Shown here in pieces: positions 1 through 11,104 of a DNA stretch of 64,000 nt (its first letter is position 1; every line of letters begins with the position of its first letter). Origin of the DNA: Strigamia acuminata (lineage: Eukaryota; Arthropoda; Chilopoda; Geophilomorpha; Linotaeniidae); contig OX442323.1 of assembly GCA_949358305.1 (NCBI GenBank), positions 4,092,001 to 4,156,000 of the forward strand. The letters run 5' to 3'. The notes below the pieces were generated by a model. That model searched no databases and was not told the DNA's origin. It saw only the letters and a list, made by a program, of their open reading frames with translations. Position numbers and translations under genes: made by a program.

Positions 1-296
1 GATGTTTTTTCAAGAAATTTAAAAGAGAATTGAAGTAATTTTAAAAAAATTTCAAGAGATTTTTAGAAAATTTCAAAAAAGCTAAAAGAGTGTCTGCAAA
101 CTTTTTCAAGCTTCCTTGATATTTGTTCATCTTTTAACTTTTAATTATTTTGTCTATTTGCTCTGCCGTCGGTTTTTTTTTGTGAAGACGTGTCTAGAAA
201 CAATAAAAATAGTATATCAAAAAATAAAATGAATTTATGTATTCAAATATATATTTTGAATCATTAATTATTGCTATCAACGGATGTAGTCATTTC
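1..296. repeat. Upstream flank of methyltransferase-like gene copy 1
   Basis: This noncoding stretch matches about 36400-36712 almost base for base apart from small indels, so it is the left part of the tandem duplication that also carries the two methyltransferase-like genes. It ends at the insertion point of Copia-A. The copy at 36700-36720 lacks the element and acts as a paralogous empty site. Confidence 0.8.
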
Positions 297-525
297 TGTT
301 GAGGTTGTCGACGAGAAATAATGCACGTTTAATTGTTTAAACTAAATAAAGACGGTTTATTAGACCCGCGACTTGACTTGTACGCAAGGTCGAACTTCAA
401 AAGCATAATACACACTACGTCAGTAGGCAGTACAAATCTTTATGCCGTCTGACGTGCAAGAACGAATCACAATGTTATAAATAAAACACATACTATTATG
501 TTCACCGCAAAATATCTACTCAACA
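297..525 (-). repeat. Copia-A 3' LTR
   Basis: 229-bp LTR, identical to 5298-5526 by eye. In element orientation it is the 3' LTR and is preceded by a purine-rich tract. Confidence 0.95.
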
Positions 526-541
526 TCTCCTCCGATGTTTT
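526..541 (-). other. Copia-A polypurine tract
   Basis: Read on the minus strand, this purine-rich stretch (…CATCGGAGGAGA) directly abuts the TG of the 3' LTR, the expected plus-strand DNA priming site. Confidence 0.7.
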
Positions 542-603
542 GGAGTGAACATTCATGATACAAATACATTCTTTTTATCTGTACTAACAATTAAATTATT
601 TAA

Positions 604-3600
604 TCAATTATTCAATAACTTGAGATCTTCCAAGCATTTCTGAAGTTTTGGTCCGGTTAAAGCCTTCGTCAGGAAATCTGCTTGCATGCGTTCGCTTGCG
701 ATATGTTTAACCTTTATCCCGTTTCTTTGTAACTCCTCCTTAGTGAAGTGAAAACGTCTGTTCATCAACTTAGTACGCATTCGTTGCGTGGCTCCTTCCA
801 ATATTTGTATCGCACCGGAGTTATCATTATAAATAACTTTGTTTTGCGTGTCCATTGTTTTTCCGCACAATTCTAATAAAAGGAACTCAGTCCAGATTAA
901 TTCTTGGAGTGCTTCAGCTATTGCATTGAGCTCGCTTTCGGTTGCGGAGAGCGCAACAGTCCTTTGCTTGGTGCTTTTCCAGTTTAAAAGGCTGTCACCG
1001 TGTTTAATTACATATCCAGTGAAGGATTTCGCATCTGAACTGGTGTCCCACGATGCGTCAGCGTAGCAATGTACCTCTCCGACCTTCTTGCGATAGAATA
1101 ATCCTTGATCTGCTGTTCCTTTGATGTATCGGAAAACTCTTTTTATGGCTTGTAAATGCATGGCTCGCGGATCTTTGTTGTACTGTGACAACGCGCTCAC
1201 AGCGTAGCTAACGTCAGGGCGGGTCCCAGTTGCGAGATACATCATGGATCCTACCATTTCCTGGTAGAATCGCGCGTCGACTTTGGGACTATCTTCATAA
1301 ATATCCAAGTTTTGGTTCGGATCAAGTGGGGTAACCGCCGCATTACAGTCAGTTAATCCATACTTCTGCAATATTTTTCTGATATACTTGTGTTGTGAGA
1401 GAAATATTCCTTCTTTGCTTTGATTTACCTCCAAACCAAGTATGAAAGTAAGTTCTCCGAGATGTACAAGTTCAATTTTCTTGGACAGCTGTGCCATGAC
1501 TTGTTTTTTGAACTCGGGGGTTGAACTTAGGGTGACTGTGTCATCGACGTATAGCCCTAAATAGATAAAATCCTTGTTTTTTCTCAAAAGAAATAAGCAC
1601 GGGTCACATAGTGACTGCTTGAACCCCAATTTCAAGAGTTCCTTTCGCATCTTTTTGAACCAGCAGCGTCCACTCTGCTTAAGACCGTAGATACTCTTTA
1701 ATAAATGGCAAACTTTCCCTTTTTCATTGGTTGTGTATCCTTGTGGTGCAAGCATATAAATTGTCTCTTCGAGTTTCCCATGAAGATACGCTGTCTTCAC
1801 GTCATCTTGCTCAATTTCTATGCCCATTTTGGCTCCAATATTGATTAACATGCGCAATGTCTCCATCCGTATGACGGGTGCGTAGGTTTCATGGTAATCA
1901 GTTCCTGGCCTTTGCGCATAACCAGCGGCTACGAGTCGGGCTTTATATAGCGGGTTTTTACCATGTTTGTCGGTTTTTACGCGATATACCCATATCGATT
2001 TAATGGGCTTTGCTCCCTTTGGTAAATCAACTTCTTCCCATACTTCGTGCTTCGCCATGGATCCTATTTCCTCATTCATGGCTTGCTCCCATTGAGCACG
2101 TTGAGGCGAACTCATGGCTTCCTTGTAAGATGAGGGAACAATGATTTCCGCTCTATAAGCCGTATGCTGGGGTTTTGGTCCTTTGTAGCCCTTTTTCCTT
2201 TTGGAGCGTCTCAACCCTGGCGTGGTTGCGGGGTTTGGTTCCGACAATTTTCGTTTTCTTTCTTCTTCCGCCCTTTTAGAACGACGTAATCCGGATGGGC
2301 CCGCTTGATTTTCAGAAATTGTCTGTTTTCGTTGACGCAAAACCTCCTTTGTCGTTCCTTTTGGACGACCCCGTTTAGGTTTTTGTGACACCTCTTCTTC
2401 CGGTGCTGACGACGATTCTGACTTCTCGTAATCCTCCAACTCTGATTCATCTTGTTCTTGCTCTTCAGAGCTCGAGGCGAAGAAGTCCGGCGCCGACCCA
2501 AAAGACTCGTCGTCACCATTCTCATCGTCTGTCTCTTGATATGCTGGGACATCTTCTTTGTGTTCAAGTGGAGGTCCAATATTTAATTCGACTCCATCTT
2601 CCTCCTTATTGCGTAACAATAATCCAAACCCTAATTTGTCTTCTTCAAATCGTACATCACGTACCTCCATGATGCGTTCCTTTTCAGGTATAAATATTCG
2701 ATAAGCTTTTCGATTCATCGAATATCCGACAAAAATTCCCTTTTGTGTTTTTGAACCCAACTTTGTTTGTTGAAACTTTGGTTTTAGCACATGTGCAACG
2801 CATCCAAAGCGCCTCAAATGATCAACCGATGGCTTTCGGTTGGTCCATTTCTCTTCTGGAGATAATCCATGTACAGAAGTCATACAATGATTTCGCGCAT
2901 GAACGGCCGCATGCACAGCTTCACCCCAAAACTTTTTGGGTAATTGTGATGCAATCAGCATTGTCCTGGCCGCCTCCATAATGGTGCGGTTTGCACGTTC
3001 AGATATGCCGTTAGACTGGGCTGCATATGCCGTGGTGAATTCGTGCTTAATACCTTTCATTTTAAAGAATGCGGCTAGCGATGATGCGATAAATTCGCCC
3101 CCGTTATCGCTTCGTACCCGTTTTAAACGCAATCCCGTTTGTACTTCTTGTTGAGTAACAAAACTTTGAAATACCTCGGAAGTTTGTCCTTTCGTTTGCA
3201 AAATCTTCACGAAAATCTTACGGCTAGTATCGTCAACGATGGTCAACACATAACTTCCATCCGAATATGTTGGCGGATTAATTTCCCCAACCAAGTCCAG
3301 GTGCAACAATTCTAAAATACGTGACGATTGCTTTCCTTGCACAGCCGTAAATGGCTTGGCGGTTGTTTTTCCCTGAATACACGCCTCGCATGTGTTGGGA
3401 ATCTCAAATTTCATATTTAGTCCCCTGACAATGCTTTGTTTCGACATCTGCATCAATGTCTTGAAATTGACGTGCGCCAAACGCTGGTGCCAATTGTCTT
3501 TTGTGACAACGTTTGCCTGTTCCGCATGTTTGCGACCTTCTTTCAATACGAAACAGTCCCCCTTACGGTTGGCTTCCATCACTACTTCATTTTTGTCAGT

Positions 3601-4773
3601 GAGTATCAATGCCTTTTGTTTTGTAAACAGTACCTGGCAGCCGCTATCTACTATCTTCGGGACAGATAGCAAATGTGTCTTTAATTTAGGCACGTACAAA
3701 ACATTTTTCAGTTCGATGCCCGCACGTTCAGTCCGTATCTCCATATCGCCTTTGCCATCAGCTTGTAATTTATTCCCGATGCCTGCGGTGCTAATCTGCT
3801 GGATCCCTTCGTCAAATTGCCGGAACTTGCTTCTGTCTGACGTCATGTGGCTGGACGCGCCGGAATCTAACAGCCATTCAAATGAGATATTTGTCGTCTC
3901 AATTTCTTCTTTCTGAGCGACATGAAAAACGAAATGAAATTCTGGCTCGTCCGTGGCGACAGCAACTGTTTCCTTTTTAACGCTGCCTCGCCCTCGTCCG
4001 CCTTGCTTTGACTTCGTGTCGTCACTGCGATTCTTCTCGCCTTTCGGTCGCCAACAATCACGGGCATAGTGGCCTGGTTTGTCACAATTAAAACATTTAA
4101 AGTTTCCCTTTTTCTTGGCTTTGTATGCACTTTCGGATGCATTTTCTCTACCGCCATCATGATTACTTCTGCGTAATTCGCGCTCTTGGTGCTTGAGTTG
4201 CGCACGGACCTCGTCCAACGTTAACGTCTTATTCGCACTCAACGCCTGCTTAGTCACGTTGTATTCCGTTTTCAGCCCGTGCAAAATGTACGACGCCATT
4301 TCTCGATCACTAAGAACCTTGCCCAACTCAGCGCTTTTATTTGCTATCGCCTCTGCCCGATCCATATAGGAGTCGATATCCTCCGACTTCATCATTCGCA
4401 ATTGCGCCAACTCGAAGGTGCAATCAATTTTTTGGTCTTCTATGCGTCCGGCCATGGGTGTTTCTATCTTTTGCCATAGCTCTTTCGCGTTCTCCTCGCG
4501 ACTGTAACGCATGGCTTGCTGCGTCGAAAGAGTTAATGCTATCACCGCTAACGCCTGAGCGTTTTTCTCGTCCCACGCCTGCCATGTGGCTAAATTATCA
4601 TCATAACCGGGCGCTCCTACTACTGGTTTTGCTGGACCATCCTTGACGATTGCGTCTTCCCATATTTTCTTGACGCGCAAAATAGCTCGTACTTTCATTC
4701 GCCACAGAAAGTAATTGCTGTTCGTTAGTTTTTCCACTGTTGCGACGTTGCCTATGCCTGTGTCCGTCGCCAT
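604..4773 (-). CDS. Copia-A Gag-Pol polyprotein
   Basis: Single-frame copia Gag-Pol of about 1389 residues from the ATG at 4773. A longer in-frame start at 4812 adds 13 leader residues, but the usual copia N-terminus (MATDTG..., then a UBN2-type Gag) favours 4773. Domains in order: Gag; CCHC zinc knuckle CFNCDKPGHYARDC near residue 230; aspartic protease LLDSGASSHMTSD; GAG-pre-integrase with its HX..H/CX2C finger; DDE integrase including RSDNGGEF and the Glu in GISERANR; reverse transcriptase with YVDD (LGLYVDDTVTL); and RNase H (ADASWDTSS). Length matches the usual copia polyprotein of about 1400 residues. I see no stop or frameshift, so it may be capable of transposition. Confidence 0.95.
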   Translation of the reverse strand: MATDTGIGNVATVEKLTNSNYFLWRMKVRAILRVKKIWEDAIVKDGPAKPVVGAPGYDDNLATWQAWDEKNAQALAVIALTLSTQQAMRYSREENAKELWQKIETPMAGRIEDQKIDCTFELAQLRMMKSEDIDSYMDRAEAIANKSAELGKVLSDREMASYILHGLKTEYNVTKQALSANKTLTLDEVRAQLKHQERELRRSNHDGGRENASESAYKAKKKGNFKCFNCDKPGHYARDCWRPKGEKNRSDDTKSKQGGRGRGSVKKETVAVATDEPEFHFVFHVAQKEEIETTNISFEWLLDSGASSHMTSDRSKFRQFDEGIQQISTAGIGNKLQADGKGDMEIRTERAGIELKNVLYVPKLKTHLLSVPKIVDSGCQVLFTKQKALILTDKNEVVMEANRKGDCFVLKEGRKHAEQANVVTKDNWHQRLAHVNFKTLMQMSKQSIVRGLNMKFEIPNTCEACIQGKTTAKPFTAVQGKQSSRILELLHLDLVGEINPPTYSDGSYVLTIVDDTSRKIFVKILQTKGQTSEVFQSFVTQQEVQTGLRLKRVRSDNGGEFIASSLAAFFKMKGIKHEFTTAYAAQSNGISERANRTIMEAARTMLIASQLPKKFWGEAVHAAVHARNHCMTSVHGLSPEEKWTNRKPSVDHLRRFGCVAHVLKPKFQQTKLGSKTQKGIFVGYSMNRKAYRIFIPEKERIMEVRDVRFEEDKLGFGLLLRNKEEDGVELNIGPPLEHKEDVPAYQETDDENGDDESFGSAPDFFASSSEEQEQDESELEDYEKSESSSAPEEEVSQKPKRGRPKGTTKEVLRQRKQTISENQAGPSGLRRSKRAEEERKRKLSEPNPATTPGLRRSKRKKGYKGPKPQHTAYRAEIIVPSSYKEAMSSPQRAQWEQAMNEEIGSMAKHEVWEEVDLPKGAKPIKSIWVYRVKTDKHGKNPLYKARLVAAGYAQRPGTDYHETYAPVIRMETLRMLINIGAKMGIEIEQDDVKTAYLHGKLEETIYMLAPQGYTTNEKGKVCHLLKSIYGLKQSGRCWFKKMRKELLKLGFKQSLCDPCLFLLRKNKDFIYLGLYVDDTVTLSSTPEFKKQVMAQLSKKIELVHLGELTFILGLEVNQSKEGIFLSQHKYIRKILQKYGLTDCNAAVTPLDPNQNLDIYEDSPKVDARFYQEMVGSMMYLATGTRPDVSYAVSALSQYNKDPRAMHLQAIKRVFRYIKGTADQGLFYRKKVGEVHCYADASWDTSSDAKSFTGYVIKHGDSLLNWKSTKQRTVALSATESELNAIAEALQELIWTEFLLLELCGKTMDTQNKVIYNDNSGAIQILEGATQRMRTKLMNRRFHFTKEELQRNGIKVKHIASERMQADFLTKALTGPKLQKCLEDLKLLNN

Positions 4774-5283
4774 TTTGGAAATAACCTTCAATTTGAACAG
4801 GCGAATCAACAAATTTATTTAATAAATAATAATCGACTCGACACTTATCTGCTCCTGTGCCAAATTAATCCAGGCACAAGAAATTATCGCGAATGCTCCA
4901 AGTTGCTATTTTTGCTTTTCCGTCCGTATTTATTCACCGCCGAAAGCTGCACGTCGCTCGTACGTTTTGCCGACGTGTCAATTTCTTCTCCGGCGTGCGT
5001 TTAGGCCTCGTGCACCGCTAGCGGAACAATAAATCAATGTTTGAAATGTAAATGGGCTTATAATGCTTTATAGCCGCCCGAATTTCGAAACAACTTAGCT
5101 GTAATGGTGCCTTTTTTCGTCCTAGGCACAAATACTTCCACTTAGCGTTGCCGAGTCAATCTCTATTCCTCGTCGTCGATCGTAATGGCTGCGCCGTCCT
5201 GTTGTCGGTCACGTTGACGATACGTTCGCGTTTGCAAGTCGTATTGAATCCAATTCAGCGTGTACCGCAGGGCAGCACAACCA

Positions 5284-5297
5284 CCGGCTGCTACCAA
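5284..5297 (-). other. Copia-A primer binding site
   Basis: On the minus strand, directly inside the 5' LTR, is TTGGTAGCAGCCGG. Its TGGTAGCAG matches the complement of the 3' end of initiator tRNA-Met over nine bases, then diverges. Assignment to that tRNA is inference. Confidence 0.5.
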
Positions 5298-5526
5298 TGT
5301 TGAGGTTGTCGACGAGAAATAATGCACGTTTAATTGTTTAAACTAAATAAAGACGGTTTATTAGACCCGCGACTTGACTTGTACGCAAGGTCGAACTTCA
5401 AAAGCATAATACACACTACGTCAGTAGGCAGTACAAATCTTTATGCCGTCTGACGTGCAAGAACGAATCACAATGTTATAAATAAAACACATACTATTAT
5501 GTTCACCGCAAAATATCTACTCAACA
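5298..5526 (-). repeat. Copia-A 5' LTR
   Basis: 229-bp LTR identical to 297-525; followed by target duplication ATTTC. In element orientation it carries the promoter. Confidence 0.95.
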
Positions 5527-5531
5527 ATTTC

Positions 5532-6650
5532 TAGTCTGTAGATAACTCAGTTCGTTGCGACATCTAGTAGTAGAAATCGTTAGCTATATTTTAAAATTAT
5601 TTTAGGCGCGAAAGGTAACAAACATACAATTTCATAGATATTTGAAAATAAATTGATCCGTTCATGCTAAAATGGGTCGGTACCGTAGCTTTCTCCAAAA
5701 TATAGCGAAGTTCGTGAAGGAAATAAGAAAAACAGGAAAAAGCTCAACAATTAACAGGAACTTGAATGTTCCCATCGAATCAAAAGTGACGAAGGTTTAT
5801 TTACGTGCTAAAGCAATCAATAGAAACATGTAGAGAACAAAATAAAGCGCTAGAAGTTGTATTTGTGTAGTTTCCTTTTGGAGAATGAAAATGCCCTTTG
5901 CGTGCCAACTATCTCGGATTCATAGAAATGAACTAGAAAAGTACAAAATTATTACAACAGCTGGGAGAGATTCGACTTGTAAGCATCAATAACGCCCTAC
6001 ATTCCATTTTATTCGACAACAATGACTCAAGTATAAATTTAAGATTGTTTTGAATGAAAAATTTAAAAAAAAAAAATTAAAAATGAATTTTTTCTCATGT
6101 TCGTATAAAAAATTGATTTAGAAATTTTCCCGAGTTTTAGCGACACCCAACGCGCAGATAATGACGCGGTTATTCTAGATCGGGTTCAGATGTTCCCATC
6201 ATTTCAAAGTTCATTCATAGCACAGACACATCGAAACACCTGGTAAATATACAAAAACGTGTACATTTCACTCTTTTCTGTACCAAACATCCAACAACTT
6301 GACATTTAATGCAAATCCTGTAGTTTAATCAATGTTTATGCGGGGAGAAATACCGTTCGGTTTTAGTTTCGATTTCCAAATTTCCTATGTTACTAAAAAA
6401 TTGTTGTAAAAATCAATTATTTTTTTTTCATAGATTAAATATCATTTTTACATAAAAAAAATTAATTTTTAGATAATAAAATACTCCAAACGCCGCAAAA
6501 AATAAAATTAGAAAAAAAGTCCTGTGACCACCTGTTGGCTTGGAAGGGGAAAACCCGATAACATAAACACACTGATCCAGCAAAATTCGTTTTAAATATT
6601 ATTTAATTAATTTTAATTTTAATCCTAATTTTTTTATTTTCATAGAATAA
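5532..6650 (+). other. 5' flank and leader of gene copy 1, with decayed small ORF
   Basis: Homologous to about 36713-37700. It contains a short ORF at 5672-5833 (ATG at 5672, 53 codons) whose counterpart at 36850-37059 has 69 codons; copy 1 has a one-base deletion near its end and stops early. Most substitutions between the two change the amino acid, so coding constraint is not evident. The last bases before 6651 (TTTTCATAG/AATAA) look like a splice acceptor, so a 5'-UTR intron is likely. I see no other gene here. Confidence 0.5.
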
Positions 6651-7842
6651 ATGGATGGTCGTCAATACGGAAGTGCGATCTTCCAAAAGATGATCAACGT
6701 CATCCGAAGATGCCCCAAATTCCACGACAAAAACAGAATAAACGCCGCACTGCAAGAAATACATCGAATTTACTCTTCATCCCTCGGCGAATCCCGCCCA
6801 AACATGTTCGACGACCCGGCTAAAAGAGTCGCATATCTCTACCTCTATTTCACGGGCATTTGCTCAGTCACACAAATCATTTGGTCCGATTTTTATTCAT
6901 CGCTCGACTACTCGCTCAAATCCCTCGTGGATGCCATCATCACAAAATACGCGGTCACGATTTATTCGATCGGTGGTGGACCTGCGACGGACGTGATTGG
7001 CTTCCATTTGTTTTTAATATCGTTGGGATTGACGGGCGAGACCGAGGCGATCGTACTCGACGCTGCCCCGCTCTGGAAAGACGTCGGCGACGGATTGATT
7101 CGTGATTATAATTTCTCGAATGAGTATCGCAGACGTATAACGTGTGGTTTTTGTGGATTTAATTTTGCTAATGTAAGTTGAGGTGAAACCCAGCTGGAAA
7201 AATATGGAGAATGTAAAGAAATGCGAGATAAACGGTGGATGTGTTCTGCTGATCTCTTCATTTGGGTAATTTTCTGGTTGGGTTGTATGTTTTTTTCTTC
7301 TATTTTTTGGTTTTTGATTTTATTTTTTAAAGAATTATAATGATTCGTCAGTGAAAAAGAAGTTATACGCAGCCGATGTTGTGTCTATCGTGAAGTTTTT
7401 CAGCGCCGTAACTAACGTTCCAAATCGTTTTGCAAAACTTCAGGTAGTAGTGGTTTCTGCGGCAAAATAATTTTTAGCCAAATTCATCTACATTTCAAGT
7501 ATTTTCTTTCGCAGGAATTAATTTCCGCTATGAAACCTGGTGCTCTGCTATTTTTTATGGACAATCTAGGCCCACCGGTGCTGAATTCTTTAAAAACACA
7601 CTTTGAAAATGCGGGTTTTACATGCATAAAATGGGTTTGGATTATTATTATTAACAAATCACGAACTCCTAGCTAAGGAATCGGCAAGTAATTTTAAGTG
7701 GAGTCTGGATACTATTGAAAATTTTTATAGAGGTCCAGAAAAAAAAACTCGTAATACTTAATAGTTTTAAATTTTTATTTTTTGACTCATTTAAGTAATT
7801 ATTAACTAGTATAGAGATATATTTTTTTATTATGTTATATTA

Positions 7843-8605
7843 TACAGGGTGGTGCAGAAAGTCTGGTTCACCGTAAATAATTTCCAAACCGTTTTAGATG
7901 TTGATTTAGCAAAATGATTGTAAGGGTAGTACCGTATGTCGGGGAAAATCCAATTATGACATCCAACTTGACCTCAGAGATCATCTTCAAGGTCATCCAT
8001 ATTGTAACTCGAGAACCGTGACAGATAGAGAGAAAAGTGAATTAGAAAGTTGTAGAGGGCCATCTAATTAGTTTAGAACTGTTCTTAAAAAAATTATTTC
8101 TTCCCGAAAAGTTTTGAGAAAAAAAGGTTTGAAATGGAAGTCTACTCAGCTTTGTAACCTAAAACAATCATGTTAAAATGTATTTCCAAAATAAATTATT
8201 TCCTTTCTTTTGTGTTTCCTCTCTTCCAGTTACAAGTATGACCCAATAAAGTGTTCTAATTGAGGATTAGCTTGATTGCCTCAATAGTTTTAGGTTACTA
8301 AGCTGAGTAGACTAACATTTCAAACCTTTTTTTCTCAAAACTTTTCGGGAAGAAATAATTTTTTTAAGAACAGTTCTAAACTAATTAGATGGTCCTCTAC
8401 AACTTTCTAATTCACTTTTTCTCTCTATCTGTCACGGTTCTCGAGTTACAATATGGATGACCTTGTAGATGGCCTCTGAGGTCAAGTTGGATGTCATAAT
8501 TGGATTTACCCCGACATACTACCCTTACAATCATTTTGCTAAATCAACATCTAAAACGGTTTGGAAATTATTTACTGTAAACCAGACTTTTTGCACCACC
8601 CTGTA
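7843..8605. mobile_element. Fold-back MITE 1
   Basis: A 763-bp nearly perfect long inverted repeat running from TACAGGGTGGTGCA to TGCACCACCCTGTA, with arms of about 350 bp meeting near 8210-8240. TA at the edges suggests a TA-target (Tc1/mariner-like) element. No transposase. A transcript would form a long hairpin. Confidence 0.85.
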
Positions 8606-8612
8606 TACATTA

Positions 8613-9202
8613 TACAGGGTGTATCAGAATTCATGTTACACAGAAATAGGGGGTATAGAGGGGGACCAGTAGATCACATTTCCACCAATCAAAAATTCCA
8701 AAAAAAATTTCCCACTTAATCACAGCCCTCAAAACAATGGAAGATTTCATATATCGTGCATCACGCATATCGACCACATTTGCCAGGTTAAAGCGCAATT
8801 CTCAAATAAAAACACAATCGGTAGCCAACAGCAGAAGTTTATTACAAGAGATGCTCTACGCTACATGTCCACCAAGTGCATCAATGCACAGCTGGTAGCG
8901 ATGGAATAAATTCATTCTGACTCTGTTAAAGATCTGTCGGTTATCTGTGACCTCTTTGGTTTTTTTTTTGTAATTCTTTAACATTAAAATGATCAGTTTG
9001 TGTGTTTTTATTTGGTAATTGTGCTTTAACCTGGCAAACGTAGACGATATGCATGGTGCGATATTTGAAATCTTCCATTGTTTTAGGGGCTGTGACTAAG
9101 TGGGAATTTTTTTTTTGAATTTTTGATTAGTGGAAATGTGATCTCCTGGTCCCTCTCTATACCCCCTATTTCTGTGTAACATGAATTCTGATACACCCTG
9201 TA
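8613..9202. mobile_element. Fold-back MITE 2
   Basis: A 590-bp inverted-repeat element from TACAGGGTGTATCAGAAT to its complement ending CACCCTGTA, seven bases after MITE 1. It shares the outer TACAGGGTG with MITE 1 but has a different body. No coding capacity. Confidence 0.85.
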
Positions 9203-9632
9203 TATATTTTTTAACAATTTGGCGGTCCAAATTTCGACCTTCCGCCTGTTGCCGACCGTTGTCCTAGCTTATTCGTCTAAAGTTTTACTTATAGATTACT
9301 ATTCTATTTCAGGAGACGCTCAGAGAAACACAGATTTCTTTGAATTACAATCACGAAAACTTTGAATTTCGACCGCAACAGATAATGAGAGTATGCTCAG
9401 CCTTGTGGATTAAAATAACGCAGCCAGTGAATACTAATTACTCCCAACCATCTGCCAATCACAACCATTTACCCACATATTTACCTCAAACCATTAGTAA
9501 CCGCCCAGAATCAATAATTAATTATCCCCAATCAAATGCTAATATATATAATTCTTCCCAATTCGGTATCAATAACTTCCAGTCCATTAGTTCTCGACCA
9601 CAATCAGATACGAGTCATTCCCAATCAGTTAT

Positions 9633-9810
9633 TTTTTTTATTATTATTATTATTGTTGTTATTAAATTATCAATTTATTTATTTATTATTATGATTGTGA
9701 TTATTATTATTATTATTATGATTGTGATTATTATTATTATTATTATGAATGTGATTATTATTATTATTATTATTATGATTGTGATCAATATTATTATTGT
9801 TTTTTTTTTT
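9633..9810. repeat. ATT/TTA microsatellite
   Basis: Imperfect run of TTA/ATT triplets with interspersed GTGATT, starting at the break in exon 4 of gene copy 1 and running up to the LINE fragment. Confidence 0.9.
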
Positions 9811-9994
9811 GCTGCCATTGCTTTTATATTTATGGACTGGTATTGTCTTTGGATTTGAATGCTTGTTTTCTGATTTTCCTTTTTAGTCTTTCTTGCCCTA
9901 TTTATAATTTTGTATTAATTGGTTTTTTTGTTGTTTTTGTCCTTGTTTGGGAACCGGGTTGTATGTGTGGGGGACACTGGGCTATTTACTTACT

Positions 9995-11041
9995 ATGCCG
10001 CTGCGTTTTTATTACCAAAACGTAAGGGGGTTGCGTACAAAGGGTTCGGTTTTTGACCTGGACCTGGTTGAGTGTGTTGCGGATGTGTACTGCTTCACGG
10101 AGACATGGTTGAACGACGAGATCAGCGATTCCGAATATTTTGGCTCGAATTTTAGAGTTTATAGGAATGATAGAGCGTCGGTTGGTGGTTTGAGTAGGGG
10201 TGGAGGTGTGTTATGTGCGGTTGCTTCAGGTTTAACTAGCATGCGTCGTTTTGATATCGAATTAGATGATTTCAGTATTTGGCTGGAGCTGGGTGGGGCT
10301 AATCACGGTGTGTTGGTAGAGTGTGTGTATTTCCCTCCTTGCTGTCCTTTGCTTTTGTTGGAAAATTGTTTTGAAAAATGCCGTGAGGCGGTTTGTTCTT
10401 TCCAGGGCGATGTTATATTTTTAGGGGACTTCAACATTCCTAAGGTTCTGTGGTTTCCCTTCTCCATTGGCGCGGCTACTTCGCTTGCGCGCGCCTCCGC
10501 TACTGCTCTCCGGGATTTCGTGGGTTTTGCCAGTCTGATTCAACTCAATGGTGTTTTGAATTCTACTGGTGGTGCGCTTGATCTTGTATTTTCTAATTTT
10601 ATTGATTTGCGCGTTAAATCATCGCCTAGTAGTATTGTGCTTTTGGTCAGGTATCATCCTGCGTTGATTTTTACTTTGCCCTCCGTTCATGCCGCCACCT
10701 GTGTGAGAAGAATTATTACTTGCTATCGTGCAGATGATTATTTTTCATTATATTCCTTTTTGGACTCGGCCGACTGGTCTTCCGTGTTGTCTGCTGGTGA
10801 CGTCGAGGTGGGGGCTCTGGCCTTCAATTGTATTCTGAGTGAGGCCATGGCCCTTTTTATTCCTAGGCGCGCCATTTCGGGCTCTAAATTCCCTATTTGG
10901 TTTTCGTCTGTTTTGCGTCGGGTGTTGCGGCAGAAGCGTGTGTGCCATCGCCGGTTTAAGTGTCTGGGTAGGGTTCGGGATTATGTTGTTTTTGCGCACT
11001 GTCGAAGTGAATGTTGGGTTTTTGAACCAATACGTATTTAA
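9995..11041 (+). pseudogene. LINE apurinic-like endonuclease fragment
   Basis: From the ATG at 9995 the frame has the layout of a non-LTR retrotransposon endonuclease: YYQNVRGLRTK at the N-terminus, FTETWLND (catalytic Glu), GDFNIPK (Asp/Asn) and LDLVFSN. The usual SDHH-type C-terminal motif is degenerate (RYHPAL). The frame ends at 11041, where a reverse transcriptase should follow; none is present. Copia-B begins 64 bp later but its insertion alone does not explain the loss, because no LINE sequence resumes after 16984. A 5' fragment of a dead element, clade not determined. Confidence 0.8.
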
Positions 11042-11104
11042 TTTATCGATAATATAACATAATTCGACGAGATATGGACGATAGATTGATAGATTCATTG
11101 TCTT

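Larger units (their letters stand above)
297..5526 (-). mobile_element. Copia-A: complete Ty1/copia retrotransposon, minus strand
   Basis: A complete 5.2-kb LTR retrotransposon. Two 229-bp LTRs (297-525 and 5298-5526), both TG...CA, read identical to me. They are flanked by the 5-bp target duplication ATTTC (292-296 and 5527-5531). Between them lies one uninterrupted gag-pol frame on the minus strand. Identical LTRs plus an open frame point to a recent insertion. The paralogous segment near 36710 has the unoccupied target. It sits in the upstream flank of gene copy 1 and may separate that gene from its promoter. Confidence 0.96.
7675..9261. mobile_element. hAT-type element in intron 3, carrying two fold-back MITEs
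   Basis: Flanked by an 8-bp target duplication TCCTAGCT (7667-7674 and 9262-9269). The related fragment at 24061-24130 has an uninterrupted intron and serves as the empty site. The ends share the hAT-like core TCGGCAA in inverted orientation. No transposase frame is left; most of the interior is two later insertions. Confidence 0.8.
6651..9633 (+). pseudogene. Methyltransferase-like gene copy 1, 5' part (disrupted)
   Basis: Exons read 6651-7172 (GTAAGT donor), 7333-7443, 7515-7634 (weak donor GTTTGG) and 9313 to about 9633, all joined in phase 0 exactly as in copy 2. Exon 1 encodes the SAM-type motif GGGPATD (residues about 108-114) and LDAAPLW. An in-frame TAA directly precedes the ATG at 6651, fixing the start. 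A 1.6-kb hAT-type element occupies intron 3, which alone might be tolerated. The tail exon runs into an ATT microsatellite and then 15.6 kb of transposons; the tail resumes at 25234. The gene is therefore broken, although a truncated protein with the whole catalytic-type domain could still be made. Confidence 0.85.

Noticed and set aside
7843-9202. A microRNA gene in the long hairpins
   Set aside because: Arms of about 350 and over 200 bp with TA edges fit fold-back MITEs, not a pre-miRNA.
9613-9633. Certain LINE target duplication at the tail-exon break
   Set aside because: The repeated 21 bases equal the length of one native heptad unit of the exon, so it cannot be taken as proof.
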